A stretch of 64,000 bases of DNA from Calycina herbarum (lineage: Eukaryota > Ascomycota > Leotiomycetes > Helotiales > Pezizellaceae): assembly GCA_001414485.1 (NCBI GenBank), contig LLEY01000030.1, positions 1 through 64,000 on the forward strand. The letters are read 5' to 3'. Numbering within the stretch: position 1 is the first letter of the stretch; every line of letters starts with the position of its first letter. A program made the position numbers and the translations under genes. Shown here one piece after another: positions 30,987 to 42,578 of this stretch. The notes beneath the pieces were generated by a model, which was not told where the DNA came from, did no database searches, and worked only from the letters and a program-made list of their open reading frames with translations.

Positions 30987-33037
30987 TCACACACTCCCAT
31001 CCACAAACTCCCAAACCACGACATCCCCCCACCGTCTCTCATCATCAATCCACTCCGTATTTCCACCCCTCCACTTTTCCCTCATCTTCCATCCCTTCAC
31101 ATTCTCCTCGTACCATTCCCTCAGATCATTTTCAATCCCCTGAAAACCCACCACAAACCTAGGCCAAGGCCTCTCCCTCCCCCCGACTTCCTCGGTAAGA
31201 AATTTGGAAGGATTGTCGTAAAACCGATCTGCCTCATCCCGATAAGCAAGTCGCTCAGCCGTGTTCTTAGAAAGATGCAAGGGTGGGGGACAAGTAAGAG
31301 CCCACGCCTTGAGAGTAGGGTAGAAGAGCTGAGAGCGCCATGGTGTAGAGTGACAGGGCATCAGGAAGGCAACGAAGGTTTCGTCTGCTGGGGGTCGGGT
31401 TGATGTTACCGAGGCGGGAGGGGGGAGGATCCGGCCTTGTTGGTCGAGGTGCAGGTGTTCGTATTCATGACGGATGAATGTGAGGACGGAGATGACGCCT
31501 CGTTGGTGGTGGAACGTTGTGTAGCCTGCTATTAGTAGGTTGAGGAGGAAGAGGAAGGTGAGGAGGGATTTTCGGTGGATGGTGAGAACGGATTTCGTGA
31601 TTGGTGTTGAGGGGAAGGGTGGTGGGAAGGTGGTTTCGGAGACGATGGTTGTGAAGAATGAATTCACCGTTGGACCTGTGAGGATGTGGAGAAGAGGTAA
31701 GAGGGGGTAAATGAAGCGAACTTCTTTGTGGGAGATTTGAGACAGGATTCCAATCGTGACGAGAATTATTGTTAGAAGGTGGACTCGGATATTCGTGGAT
31801 GGGAGGAGAGTGGTTTTCCAGAGAGCCACGACGGTAAAAGGTAAGTAAGTTGTGAGGAGGAGAGGAAGCCCTTGGGAGAGAAAGTAGTGCCAGTCGTTGC
31901 GTCCGTAAAAAACTGCGAGGTCTTGGCTGATGTTGAAGTTCAGCCACTGGAAAGGGGGAAATGTCCATTCTCCAAAGTAAAGTTTGTCAGATCCAGCAGA
32001 AATCAGAAGAACAACTGCCAAGCAAAGAATTGCTTCACGGAAGAGAATGAAGTAGTCGGAGAATGCGAGGCGGGTACTTGATTTGTAAAACTGAGTAGCA
32101 ATTGGCATGACCACGGAAAACCAAATCAACCCATTGGTCGGGCGTAGAATGCAAGCTGTGAATGCTAGAAGAAGAGAGGTGCGCAATCTGTTTGTACTGG
32201 TCAGTCTCTATTTTCGGTATAATTTCGAACAGGAACTTACTCTGCAATAGACCCAGATCTCGAGAATATATTGGTCTTGGATTTCGACTTCCCCTTGGCT
32301 GATCTTGACAACTCAGTACTCGACGCATCCGTAGTCAACTCCCAAGGCCAGAAATTTAATGCAGCAATAGTCAATGTCGTCTCAATGCAATTCGAAAATG
32401 TCCGTGTCGAGCAGAACCAATTCCAAGGACTAAACATTGTCATGAAGAGCTGTGATATATATTATTAGTAACTGTTCTGGAAACCTGTCAAATAATTACT
32501 CACAACAGCCCAAGCAGATCTACTCCCCCTCCCATAAATCTTCTCCCCAAACTGCCACGTATAATAATCCGTCCCAGCCGAAAAGAAAGCCTGCACAATC
32601 CCAGGCAAAACCTTCAAGATCATAGCCCGAAACTGCGGAAAACAGCTCACAAACTCCATAACCTTATTAGCCCCATAATACACACCAGCAAAGAGAGCAG
32701 GATGCAAAGACGATCTCAATTGATGATCCCATTCCTACCCCCAATTAGAAACTTGAATTCAAAAAGGAATGGGATTACATGCCCACGTGATCCACGCTCC
32801 ACTATCAGATCCAAAAGCCATCTGCCACGCTGGCTCCAAAGACTGAAAATACTCATCAGGCTGGAAGAAGGTGCGTACGCAGAGCGCATTAATACACCGA
32901 AGTATGACGAGGAGAATCCATATATCTTTGCATCTTTGCGTGTAGACGAGAGAATGCAAGTTTTCTTCTGGTTGGTCTAGCCTCGGATCCGGTGTTGTCG
33001 CTGCAGTCTTTCGAGACTGGGATTTAGGAGTTGTCAT
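30987..33037 (-). CDS. gpi10: GPI mannosyltransferase 3 (GPI10/PIG-B)
   Basis: Four exons, 33037-32783, 32734-32504, 32449-32241 and 32187-30987, give 631 aa. The introns are 48, 54 and 53 nt. The first appears to use a GC..AG pair (TGG/GCATGT), needed to keep [22 protein letters not shown]22-family features: a luminal acidic motif near residue 60 ([15 protein letters not shown]), [50 protein letters not shown] and many membrane spans. The enzyme adds the third mannose of the GPI-anchor core from dolichol-P-mannose in the ER membrane and is essential in yeast. The length fits the family (yeast 616 aa). It is transcribed in the same direction as the OAT gene upstream. Confidence 0.94.
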
Positions 33038-33234
33038 GATGATGATGAAGCCATGAAATTGATGCCGCGGAAAGAAAATTGATCAAGTAGAAATTGAGGT
33101 TTTAATGACAGACGATTTCTTTTGAATTGGATACTGATATCATTTCCCCCTTGAATTTTATGGAGTGGTCTGAGAAATCCACTTGTGCAGCGCATCTTTC
33201 AGTGTCATAATGGAAGCCTGAGGCCGAAAACAAA

Positions 33235-33361
33235 GATTGTAACAAAAGCGGCGGTGAATAATGCAGACGTACAATTGTTTCAAGTTTTTAGAATAATTTT
33301 TTGAAATAATGAAAGTTACAAGAGTCGCTCAAGCAAAGCATTTACTAATGCTTTATTGTCC
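33235..33361. mobile_element. MITE, AAAGCGGCAGTAA family, copy C (shortened)
   Basis: The left end AACAAAAGCGGCGGTGAAT and the right end GCTTTATTGTCC are the family ends. The inside is only about 90 bp, so internal sequence has been lost. It sits between GPI10 and the aminotransferase gene. Confidence 0.5.
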
Positions 33362-33688
33362 GTCGCGAACTCACTCTATTTGGCATTATTTTTAGACAAC
33401 GGAGATATGATGTACAATCCTCAGTCAAAAGCGGAGTACACGCAAAGAAAGGTCTTAACTAGGGCAATTAATTTCATTTCAGTCATAATCTAATGTCTAT
33501 CTCCAGTATTATGACCGCCACCTAACATGAACAATTTTGATATGCCTCCCAAATAACTATCCTATCCAATCCAATCCCATCCATTTTACACCGAAGCCAA
33601 ATTTGTAAGCCCATCTCTACCCTTCTCCATGCATCGATCAAAGTTCAACTAGTAAACGCCAGTTCCAATCGTAGGGTATATTCTCCTC

Positions 33689-35167
33689 TTAGTTATCGAC
33701 ATGAATGTGGACATTCTTCTCTCCTTCAGGAATAACCTCATCGGCTTTCTTTCCCTTCAAATTTGGGAGCTCAATGATGGCTTCGCCGATAATCTTGAGC
33801 GCCTCCTTGATTTGCTCTTCTGTGATAACCAATGGTGGTGCGAGTCTAATGATGTTCTCATGGGTTGGCTTGGCCAATAATCCCTTGCTCTTCAAGAGCA
33901 TACAGAGATCCCATGCTGAGTGTCCCCCAGTCTTTGACTCGTCAATGACGATGGCGTTCAAGAGACCCTTTCCTCGTACTAACTTAATCATTGGGGACTT
34001 GAGATCTTCCAATCCTTGACGGAAGATATTGCCCAATAATTCGGCTCGGTTTGTCAGGTCCTCTTCCTCCATGATTTCTAAAGCGCGGATGGAGACGGCG
34101 CATCCGAGAGGATTGCCTCCGTATGTTGAACCGTGAGTTCCAGGTTCGATGGTAAGCATAACCTCCTTGGATCCGAGGACGCAAGAAACGGGATACATGC
34201 CACCTGAAATGGCCTTTCCGAGGGTAACCATATCTGGTTTGATGTTTGCCCACTCAGAGCACAACATGCGTCCTGTTCGTCCGATACCAGTTTGGATTTC
34301 GTCGCAAATCAGGAGGACGTTGTGTTTCTTGCAGAGAGCCTGGACCTTGGTCAGGTAGTCGTCTGCTGGTACAACAACACCTGCCTCTCCTTGGATTGGC
34401 TCCACGATGAATGCTGCTGTCTCCTTTCCGTGTGCCTCCAGAACGATCTCGAGGTCGCGAACCTCACCGAATCGGATGGCTTTACCAGTAGTTGGGCATG
34501 TTGCGCCAACACCTGGTACGTATGGGCCGTAGTTATCTCGAGATTCGGGGTCGGTGGACATGGAGATGGCAGTCATCTATTTTTTCTTGTTAGTGAAGGA
34601 ATGTTTATTGGAATATTAATGACTTACGGTTCGTCCGTGAAAGTTCTCAGCAACACAGAAGATCAATGCCTTGCCTTGTGGGATCTTCTTCGTCTTGTAG
34701 CCCCATTTTCTTGCAATCTTAATGGCCGTCTCTACTGCCTCGGCACCAGTGTTCATAGGCAGAACCATATCATATCCAAACACATTCTTGACCTTCTCAG
34801 CCCACTTTGGGAATACATCGTTGTGGAATGCTCTCGAGGATAGAGTGAGTCGTTGTGCCTGTTCGCAGAGTGCCTTTACGAGCTCGGGATGGCAATGGCC
34901 TTGGTTGACAGCGCTGTAGGCTGAGAGACAATCGATATAATGCTTTCCCTCAGGATCCCACACACTCGAGCCTTGGGCGCGGGAAAAGACGATTGGGAGA
35001 GGGTGGTAGTTGTGTGCGGCGTATTTGTGTTCGGCGTCGATTGCATCAGCGGTAGATGTCGAGTGGTACCTGGAATCGGCAAGAGCAGCGACTGGTTGGA
35101 AGGTAGAAGCGGTAGGCTTGAGGTTGCTGGCATTGGCGTCAACGGTTCCATCTGCGTGCGGTGCCAT
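33689..35167 (-). CDS. car2: Ornithine aminotransferase
   Basis: Two exons, 35167-34628 and 34576-33689, with a 51-nt phase-0 intron (GTAAGT..AAATAG), give 475 aa. This is a class-III PLP aminotransferase. It shows [19 protein letters not shown] (PLP phosphate and substrate region), ENFHGRT, the cofactor-binding Asp in [15 protein letters not shown], and the Schiff-base Lys at about residue 301 in [14 protein letters not shown], then [15 protein letters not shown]. It converts ornithine plus 2-oxoglutarate to glutamate semialdehyde and glutamate, linking arginine catabolism to proline. The N-terminus lacks a clear mitochondrial presequence, consistent with the cytosolic fungal enzyme. All active-site motifs are present. 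Confidence 0.96.
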
Positions 35168-36018
35168 GATTGCGGGTAATAAGGAGGGTGGGACGAGGGG
35201 TAGGTCTAGGTGTGGTTGGGAGGGGCAAGTTAAAGTAGATTGTGAGACTGTCGATATGGATTGCGGGGTTGCTTGTGTTGTTGTGTTGCTCTTGAGGCTG
35301 GTGATAAGAGAGTTGTTTAAGGAGGGGGTGGGAGGTCGCTCTTTGTATGGAATTTTGGGGGGAGAGTAATGGGAGAGTAATGGGAGATGGGAGTGCGTGG
35401 TGGGCGAACTAGACCTCTAAGTGCAAGTGCTTGCGGGCAATCAAGGCTATCTCTGCGTGTGACCATGGTCGAGCATGATATTGACTAAAAGGTTGGCTGC
35501 TATGCTTCAACCTGCCATTAGGGATCACTTTCATCATCACTGACTTCGCTCTTCGTGTGAACCTGCGCATAGGGGAAGAGAAGTGTCCCATAGTGGGGAG
35601 AGTTGCATGACCGACGAGGGGCTTGAGCCGAGAATCGGCTCAGCTGCAGTGGCAACCAATTGGCATGTCAGAGGAGGGGCCGATTACTCTTGACAATTTG
35701 AGAAAATGTGATAGGCCGTAGTTATTAGCGGCGGGAATTCGCGGTCAAATGTTGGAGGGTTTGAATTTTGGTAATCCAATTGCTAAATAAACTTTGAGAT
35801 GAATCTTTACATCTCACGGCCATGATGTCCAGCCGTTGATCTTTCCATCATCCACAAACAAATGTTTATCCCCCCAAACTCCATTGCTATGCTGTATTTC
35901 ATCCCTTTTCCAGGACAATATCTGACTCCTCTTGAAATCGTAATATCATAAACCGTGCATTTCTATCATTGATGTTTGTTTTCATCCTTCACCTCCATCT
36001 TTCTCTTCAAATTCTCAC
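35168..36018. other. OAT upstream region
   Basis: An 851-bp gap between the OAT start codon and the 3' end of the NYN gene. I see no gene or clear repeat; it must contain the OAT promoter. Confidence 0.5.
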
Positions 36019-37626
36019 TCAACTCTGAGTCTGATACACGATCCCCAACTCCTGATCTCCAACCAGACAAGGCATGACATAAAAAGCCAACATCTCCTCT
36101 GCAAAATCATCCAACTCAATGACGCGAAACTGCCCCTCCCAAGTCTTCAAAAACTCTCTGTTACGGTATTCCATACTCAACCCCGCAGACCAAGCCAGAA
36201 CCTCTACCTTCCACCCTTTCTTCAAAAATCTTTCGACAGTTGTGAGGAATCCACCAGAGTATTCTGCTTCCGCAGCGTCACCACTAGCCAAGACCATGGT
36301 GGAGGGAGTCTCAGTATCTACGAGAGATTCCAACATTTTCATTTGGAGAATTTCGTCGACACATTGTTCTTGTCTTGCCCCTCGAGCATAGACAGGGGCG
36401 TCGGAACCGCTTGAGTGGCCGGATGTTGCATAGCCATTTCCTTTTCCGCCTTTGGTTTTGGAATGGGGGGTGAGCGGTTTTGCTTTCCAGACTGGTTCGA
36501 GGACATTCAGTTCGTAACCACAGGATGCAGCGTCGAGGAGGTTTTGTGGGAGTCTAGTTTTTATGATTTGACCCATGCCGTCGCTCGATAGTCCACCAGG
36601 GGTGGAACCCGCGAGGACTCGGCGGGCTACTGGCCGATTTCGTTCGAGGATAAAGGACAGAGTCTGGAATGAGATTGGAGGCATTCTAGTGTGTTGGTGA
36701 AGGGGAATCTGGCGATCTCTCTTCACTTGTTGGAAGAAACCAATATGGATATTTGAGAAATCTATGAATACATGGATCCCAACCGCTTGAATTCTTCTTT
36801 CCTTCTTTGGGAGCGTGCCTGCGTAATTTGTATCGGGAGAGATTAGTTCTCTTCTCTTTAACTTTTTGATGAGACGGGTTTTCTTCTCCAGAAATGTGAG
36901 GGTGAGTTTGGGTTTGATTGTGAAGGTGTCGAGGTAGGTTGGTGGAAATGGTAGAAATTGGGGAAGATTGACTGGTCCCGGATTGTATGGTTTATCTATA
37001 GTAACACGACCATTCTTCTTATTATTTAGATTTTGTTGTTTTGTAACTTGGTCTTGTCCGCTTTTATTATTGCATTTAACTTTCTTGCCACTCCTCAAAG
37101 TATATCGAATTTCTGTATCCGTTTCCTGCTGCGAGGAGAGCTCCGTCGGTTTGCTCGGTTTTGGTATGTCGGGAGCAACGATAGCCTGATCCTCCCAACG
37201 AACCTCCTTTGCTTTCAATACGAATTTGTCGAGGCCCTCGCCTTCGCGAGACCCCAAACTCGATTTTAGTGTCGCATTTGGAGCAACAGCCTTGTCCGCT
37301 TCGTCTTCTGGCGCTGATGACTGTGGGGTCGATACTGGGGACAGTCCAGACAAGGAGGAGGTGGAGGAAGAGCCAATGGATTCGTGTCGCTTTCGGGGGG
37401 CTGCATCTTGAGGGCGGCCGAGGAACTCCCAACACCGATTGAAGTCCCCCAATGAAGTCGACTTGCTTGTAGTAGGATCATAGTTTGAGGGGTCAATATC
37501 GATATCAGCAACTGCTATTTCAGCATCAATTGAGAGGGTGGCGGGTGTGTGCGAGTAATTATGTAGGAACCTGAGGACTGCATCGAGGTTCCCCAATTCA
37601 GGTGGGTGGCGGGCGTTTTGATCCAT
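36019..37626 (-). CDS. NYN (PIN-like RNase) domain protein
   Basis: Single coding exon, 535 aa. The N-terminal 260 residues are low complexity. From about residue 285 an NYN/LabA-like domain starts with a hydrophobic strand and acidic residue (VGIHVFIDFSNIHIGF) and continues with RRVLAGSTPGG. It ends with VLASGDAAEAEYSGGF and GWKVEVLAWSAGLSMEYRN. The Asp residues in FIDFSN and ASGDAAE are where metal ligands of NYN nucleases lie. The likely role is RNA cleavage or binding; the substrate is unknown. Upstream of the ATG a good 50-nt leader intron (37638-37687, GTAAGT, CCTAAC, CCCAG) is visible. Related fungal proteins are annotated only by domain. Confidence 0.78.
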   Translation of the reverse strand: MDQNARHPPELGNLDAVLRFLHNYSHTPATLSIDAEIAVADIDIDPSNYDPTTSKSTSLGDFNRCWEFLGRPQDAAPRKRHESIGSSSTSSLSGLSPVSTPQSSAPEDEADKAVAPNATLKSSLGSREGEGLDKFVLKAKEVRWEDQAIVAPDIPKPSKPTELSSQQETDTEIRYTLRSGKKVKCNNKSGQDQVTKQQNLNNKKNGRVTIDKPYNPGPVNLPQFLPFPPTYLDTFTIKPKLTLTFLEKKTRLIKKLKRRELISPDTNYAGTLPKKERRIQAVGIHVFIDFSNIHIGFFQQVKRDRQIPLHQHTRMPPISFQTLSFILERNRPVARRVLAGSTPGGLSSDGMGQIIKTRLPQNLLDAASCGYELNVLEPVWKAKPLTPHSKTKGGKGNGYATSGHSSGSDAPVYARGARQEQCVDEILQMKMLESLVDTETPSTMVLASGDAAEAEYSGGFLTTVERFLKKGWKVEVLAWSAGLSMEYRNREFLKTWEGQFRVIELDDFAEEMLAFYVMPCLVGDQELGIVYQTQS

Positions 37627-37637
37627 GGGGACCGGAT

Positions 37638-37687
37638 CTGGGATTTGTTAGGCAACTGCGGTGTGTTCGCGGGCTGGCATAACTTAC
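37638..37687 (-). other. Likely 5' UTR intron of the NYN gene
   Basis: Donor GTAAGT, branch-like CCTAAC and acceptor CCCAG in a 50-nt interval ending 11 bp before the start codon. Size and signals match the coding introns nearby. Confidence 0.5.
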
Positions 37688-37966
37688 TTTGAAGTGAAAG
37701 GTTGCACTGGAAGAGCACTCATACTTCTTGGTTGTTGGTGTTCAGTGGTGGGAGTTCGCAGGCTTATGGCGGTACAGTACTTGAACCTCTTTCAAGGTGG
37801 ATGACTCGCCTCGGGAGTGGCGAGGGGGTGACCGCTGACTGAGTGAATGACTAGCCTTATTGAATTAAATACCTAGGTAGCTTATTCATGGACTGCTCTC
37901 TTTTAAGAATAATAAAAATTACACTTCTGTTAGTGTTTCCTATTCATCCGAGGGCTGAACCTGCGG

Positions 37967-38161
37967 TGGACAATGAAAGCGGCAGTAAATGCCCTCGATA
38001 CCTCTCGTTGTTCTAACTTTCTGAGAGAATCTAGGTTAATTAAAGCTCATTATTACAAAGATGTATGTTGATTTTAAATTGTTCCAACTATTTAGGATAC
38101 TTTGTTTAAGTTCGAGAGGTAGGTACTAATCTAAAGTATCTACTGCCGCTTTTATTGTCCA
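37967..38161. mobile_element. MITE, AAAGCGGCAGTAA family, copy D (best preserved)
   Basis: 195 bp with terminal inverted repeats matching at 23 of 26 positions. The left end begins TGGACAATGAAAGCGGCAGT and the right end, inverted, begins TGGACAATAAAAGCGGCAGT. No clear target duplication is seen. The inside contains TTGTTCTAACTTTCTGAG, shared with the other copies. There is no coding capacity. It sits between the NYN and NOP56 genes and is the reference copy for the family. Confidence 0.75.
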
Positions 38162-38516
38162 TCGTGGGTACCCGATTACTTTAGTTGTAGGACCTGACAA
38201 GGACCATATTTTCATTTACTTGAGAAGCTTAGATACCATATCAAGCAGAAACACTGGTCGAAGTTGAGCCAAAATCAATCCCTAATCATTTCAGATAACT
38301 GAGATAAGATGGATAAAATCACGTGCTAGCTAGCCTAACCGTTTCAGGATAGCGCTGTGGAAACTTTTCCAATCGCTGAGAAAAAAAGGTTCGTGAAATT
38401 TATCGAAGCTCTGACAGGACCACCAACAACGTCGCAACGCCAATCGAGTATAAGTTTTGTCAGCTCGTGCGCTGCACCTTTTGCGAATAGAAGGGGAATC
38501 TCTAGAGCTTGTCGAA

Positions 38517-40135
38517 ATGGCAGACATCAATTATCTGCTCCATGAGAGCTCGGTGGGGTACGCCATTTTCGAGGTCGTTAACCAAGGCGATGCAATTGGA
38601 AACCGATTGAAGGAGGTCCAAGATGCGACTTTGGATCTTGCTAAGTTTGGAAAGATGGTCAAGCTCGTCAACTTTGCGCCATACAGGTACACACAAGATT
38701 TCCGCAGTAAAAGAAGAGGACTAACACCCCGCTCAGAGGAGCTGCCGAAGCTCTCGAAAATATCAACTTAGTCTCCGAAGGTGTCTTGTCCGAGTACTTG
38801 CGATCGAACCTCGAGCTCAACCTCCCAAAACCATCCAAGAAGAAGAAGATTGTGCTAGGTGTTTCGGATAAGAATTTGGCTGGTAGCATCAAGGCTTCTT
38901 TCCCTGGTGTCGAGTGCGAGACTGGTGAAACTTCCGAGGTAGTCGCCGATTTGCTTCGTGGGGTCAGATTCCATGCGGGGAAGTTGCTTAAGGGTCTTCA
39001 AGAGGGCGATGTCGAGAGAGCGCAACTCGGTCTTGGTCACGCATACTCTCGTGCTAAGGTCAAGTTCTCTGTCCAGAAGAACGACAACCACATCATCCAG
39101 GCCATCGCGACCTTGGATCACCTCGACAAAGCTGTAAACACCTTCTCCATGCGTGTTAGAGAATGGTACGGATGGCATTTCCCGGAACTCGTCCGCATAG
39201 TTTCAGACAACCACACCTACGCAAAGCTTGCTTTAGCCATTGGTGATAAGCACACTTTGTCCCAGGAATCATTACACGATATCGCTGCAATTGTTAACGA
39301 TGATGGAGACATTGCGCAAGCAATCATTGATGCTGCTCGTGTATCCATGGGTCAGGAAATCTCAGAAACCGATATGGAAAATGTTTCAGCATTCGCAAAC
39401 CGTGTTGTTAAGCTCGCTGAGTACAGAAGATCTCTCTTCCAATACCTCGTCAACAAGATGGCAATTGTTGCACCCAACTTGGCATCATTGATTGGAGAAG
39501 TTGTCGCAGCCAGACTCATCTCACACGCCGGATCCCTTACCAATCTCTCCAAATACCCCGCATCTACTGTCCAAATTCTTGGTGCCGAGAAAGCACTCTT
39601 CAGAGCCTTGAAGACCAAGGGAAACACTCCAAAATATGGTTTAATTTACCACTCCAGCTTTATTGGACGTGCCGGAGCAAAGAACAAAGGTCGTATCTCC
39701 AGATTTTTGGCAAACAAGTGCAGTATTGCAAGCAGAATCGATAACTTCTCTGAGGAGCCATCCACAAAATTCGGAGAGGCTTTAAAGAAGCAAGTTGAGG
39801 AGAGACTAGCATTCTACGCAACTGGCGCAGCACCAACGAAAAATGAGGATGCTATGGTAAGCTGATTCTACTAGGCGGTACAAGAATTGCAACTAACTCA
39901 AAAATAGAAATCAGCAATGGATGCTGTTCTAGGCGATATCCAAATTGAAGAACCAGTAGACGCAGAAATGGCCGATATCACACCAGGAAAGAAAGTCAAG
40001 AAGGAAAAGTCCAAAGACAAGGATGGCAAGAAGGAGAAGAAGAGAAGGCACAGTGAAGTCAACGGTGATGCAGAGGTAGTCGAGAAGAAGAAGAAGAAGA
40101 AGAAGTCCAAGAAAGAAGCTTCCGACTCAGATTAA
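38517..40135 (+). CDS. nop56: Nucleolar protein NOP56 (box C/D snoRNP core)
   Basis: Three exons, 38517-38686, 38737-39856 and 39908-40135, with introns of 50 and 51 nt, give 505 aa. It starts [19 protein letters not shown] as in Nop56, not Nop58. The coiled-coil/NOP core follows: [44 protein letters not shown], then [20 protein letters not shown] and [18 protein letters not shown] (the RNA-contact NOP domain). The last exon encodes a Lys/Glu-rich tail of KKE/KKKK type. Nop56 pairs with Nop58, Snu13 and fibrillarin for rRNA 2'-O-methylation. The introns are too short to host a snoRNA. No frame problems are seen. Confidence 0.97.
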
Positions 40136-40562
40136 GCACAAGTGCTAGTCTGGCGTTTGGGTTTTCATTTATTGTGTACATCTGGGTGGGCTACTTGCAT
40201 GGTGTTGGCTTCTTGCTTCTTTGGTCTGTGTTGAATAAATGTGGCGTTTCGGAAAAATGATCACCTTTTCTTCTAGTATTCATGTTCTCATGTTCGGACG
40301 TTCATGACTGGTAGATACGGACCTAGCAAATAAAAACTCTTGAAATGTCATTTTGATAAAGCCACTAATGTCATTCGTGTGAGGAAACGGTCAGCGAGGT
40401 TGCTGTAATTTATGTGATTAGAGGTTTCCTTGCTCCTTCCTCTCTTGGACTTCGAATACATGATGCCAAGAAGCTCTTAAACTCCTGTAATAACGCCATA
40501 CCGAATTACTCGCAATACTCCTATGCCGAATGTGTTTTTCAGGTTGTCATATATCATGTAAA
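40136..40562. other. Convergent intergenic region NOP56/VPS4
   Basis: 427 bp between two convergent genes, presumably their 3' UTRs and terminators. Nothing else is recognised. Confidence 0.5.
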
Positions 40563-41966
40563 TTATAATGAACCCTCACTACCAAACTCTTCCGTCCATT
40601 CCTTACTCCGCTTGATGTCCTCCTGCGAAACGGTTGGTCTAGCACCTTTAACAGCCTTTTCGAAATCTCTCAGCGTCAAAGGTGGTTCGAGAAGTTTATC
40701 GGCATCGACTTCTGTCCAATTCATCTCCATTGCTCCTGCGTCGCCAGGCGAACATGGGGTGAGTTTCTCTTGGCCTTCGTCCATGACCTGCAATTTTGTT
40801 AAGACTGGTTTATTATGTTGGGTATTGTAACACTCACTTTCTTGTAATGCGTAGCCATTTGAATCAACCGCACGGGTTGCATAAGAGCATCTTGAACCGC
40901 AATACTGATATCACTACCTGAATAACCTTCACTCAATTCTCCCAATTTCTTGTAATCCGCTTTGGTGAGGTCACATGGTGTTGTACCGACAGAAATCTCA
41001 AACATGGTTGTTCGAGCTGCCGCATCAGGAAGTGAGATGTGGACTCGACGTTGAAATCGACGGCGGATGGCAGCATCTAGTTGCCAGGGAATATTGGTTG
41101 CCCCTAAAACTAGGACGCCTTTACTGTCTCGACCTACACCGTCCATTTGTACCAGCATTTCGGTCTTGATACGTCGAGAGGCTTCTGATTCTCCTTCTCC
41201 TCGGGGACCACAGAGAGCGTCGATTTCGTCGATGAAGATAATTGATGGTTTGTTTTCTCGTGCCATAGCGAATAGTTGTTTGACTAATCTGTGCAAATGT
41301 TAGCCAGGTTCGTATACGCGGAAATGGTAGGACGAACCTTTCAGACTCTCCCATCCACTTGCTAACCAAATCCGAACTGCTGACGCTGAAAAATGTACTG
41401 TTCGCCTCCGTAGCCACCGCCTTCGCCAAATAACTCTTTCCCGTTCCAGGAGGTCCATATAACAAAATTCCCTTCCAAGGTTGCCTCTTCCCCGTAAAAA
41501 GATGCGGAAATTTTATAGGCAAAACCACAGCTTCTTTCAGCGCCTCCTTAGCCTGCTCCAAACCAGCAACATCTTCCCACCGAATATTAGGCTTATCCTG
41601 CAAAATCGCGCCCGCAAGCGCATTCCTCAACTTCTTGCTATCAGCATCCTGCTCTTCCCCATCCTCCTTCCCCTTTGCCCCTCCAGCGGTAGATGTCCCA
41701 TTCGCGCCCACCATACCGGGTTTCTTCTTCCCTGCATCGGTGTCTAGATGTGTTTTTAACTTCTCGGCTCGTTCCATGTATTCCCCTGCTTTGGACCTTA
41801 TCATCTCCTTGGATTTGGTATTCTTCTCCCATTTTAGTGCTAGCATGAACAGCTCGAGGGATTGGTAGTAGAGCTGGTAGGCTTTCTCATATTCGGCTGC
41901 TGTGTCGGCTTCGATTGCTTTCTTGACCACTTCTATTGCGCGGCCGAGGAAGTCTGTATTCGACAT
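40563..41966 (-). CDS. vps4: Vacuolar sorting AAA ATPase VPS4
   Basis: Three exons, 41966-41338, 41288-40838 and 40787-40563, with introns of 49 and 50 nt, give 434 aa. The first intron has the uncommon donor GTTCGTCC. Domains: an N-terminal MIT three-helix domain (from [16 protein letters not shown], with [12 protein letters not shown]), a linker, then the AAA cassette. The cassette has Walker A GPPGTGKS, Walker B IIFIDEID, sensor LGATNIP and arginine fingers in IRRRFQRR. The Vps4 C-terminal beta domain and helix ([14 protein letters not shown], then [17 protein letters not shown]) complete it. Vps4 disassembles ESCRT-III at endosomes and at abscission. The start ATG at 41966 gives the expected [10 protein letters not shown]; upstream in-frame codons are not conserved. 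It is divergent from prefoldin 6 (612 bp). Confidence 0.96.
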
Positions 41967-42578
41967 AGTGGTGGCGGGGTAAACCGTTTCGAGGAGGTAG
42001 ATGGCGAGAGGCAGACGGAGGTGCCGCGATTCTGCGAGTGCGATATGAGGAAATCGGCTGGAGCAAAAGTCCAGTTGATTCTCCACTAGATACCTGGGTG
42101 TATGCGCGGCCTAGACCTGAGGGTGAAAGGCACCGCTGTGTCGCAGAGAATCGTAGTAACGAAGGTGGGCTTGTTGATGAATTAACCGGCGAGTATCTTC
42201 TATCCCGACGAATGTTCGAAGGTCTGCGAAACACAGCCAGAGAGTGTATGCTGTTTGGGGGGAGGGGAAGAATTTGGAGAGCGACCTAGAGGGTTGTTTA
42301 TGACGGAGTAACTATTCTTCGGTTGGTGGCTATTCGTTGCCTCGCCTTGCCCCGCGTAAGAAGGACGGCAACGGCGCTAGTGAACGACATCTAAATAGTA
42401 CTAGTACTTGAGATAGCTTAACTTTGCACCTTCTGGCGTGAGAAATTTGTATGCGCCTTGTTGATCTGAAGCACTTTGACAACTTTCCTCTTTGAAATTC
42501 TTTCTTCTTCTACAGTCTCGGAGTTTACGTGATTTCCATTCCTTCCTTTTTCCCTCAAACTTTCACCCCACCACCATA
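41967..42578. promoter_or_regulatory. Divergent promoter region VPS4/prefoldin 6
   Basis: 612 bp between divergent start codons. No repeat is seen. The right end has a pyrimidine-rich stretch (about 42530-42570) just before the prefoldin start, typical of fungal leaders. Confidence 0.4.

Noticed and set aside
38687..39907. snoRNA hosted in a NOP56 intron
   Set aside because: Both introns are about 50 nt, too short for a box C/D or H/ACA RNA plus splice signals.
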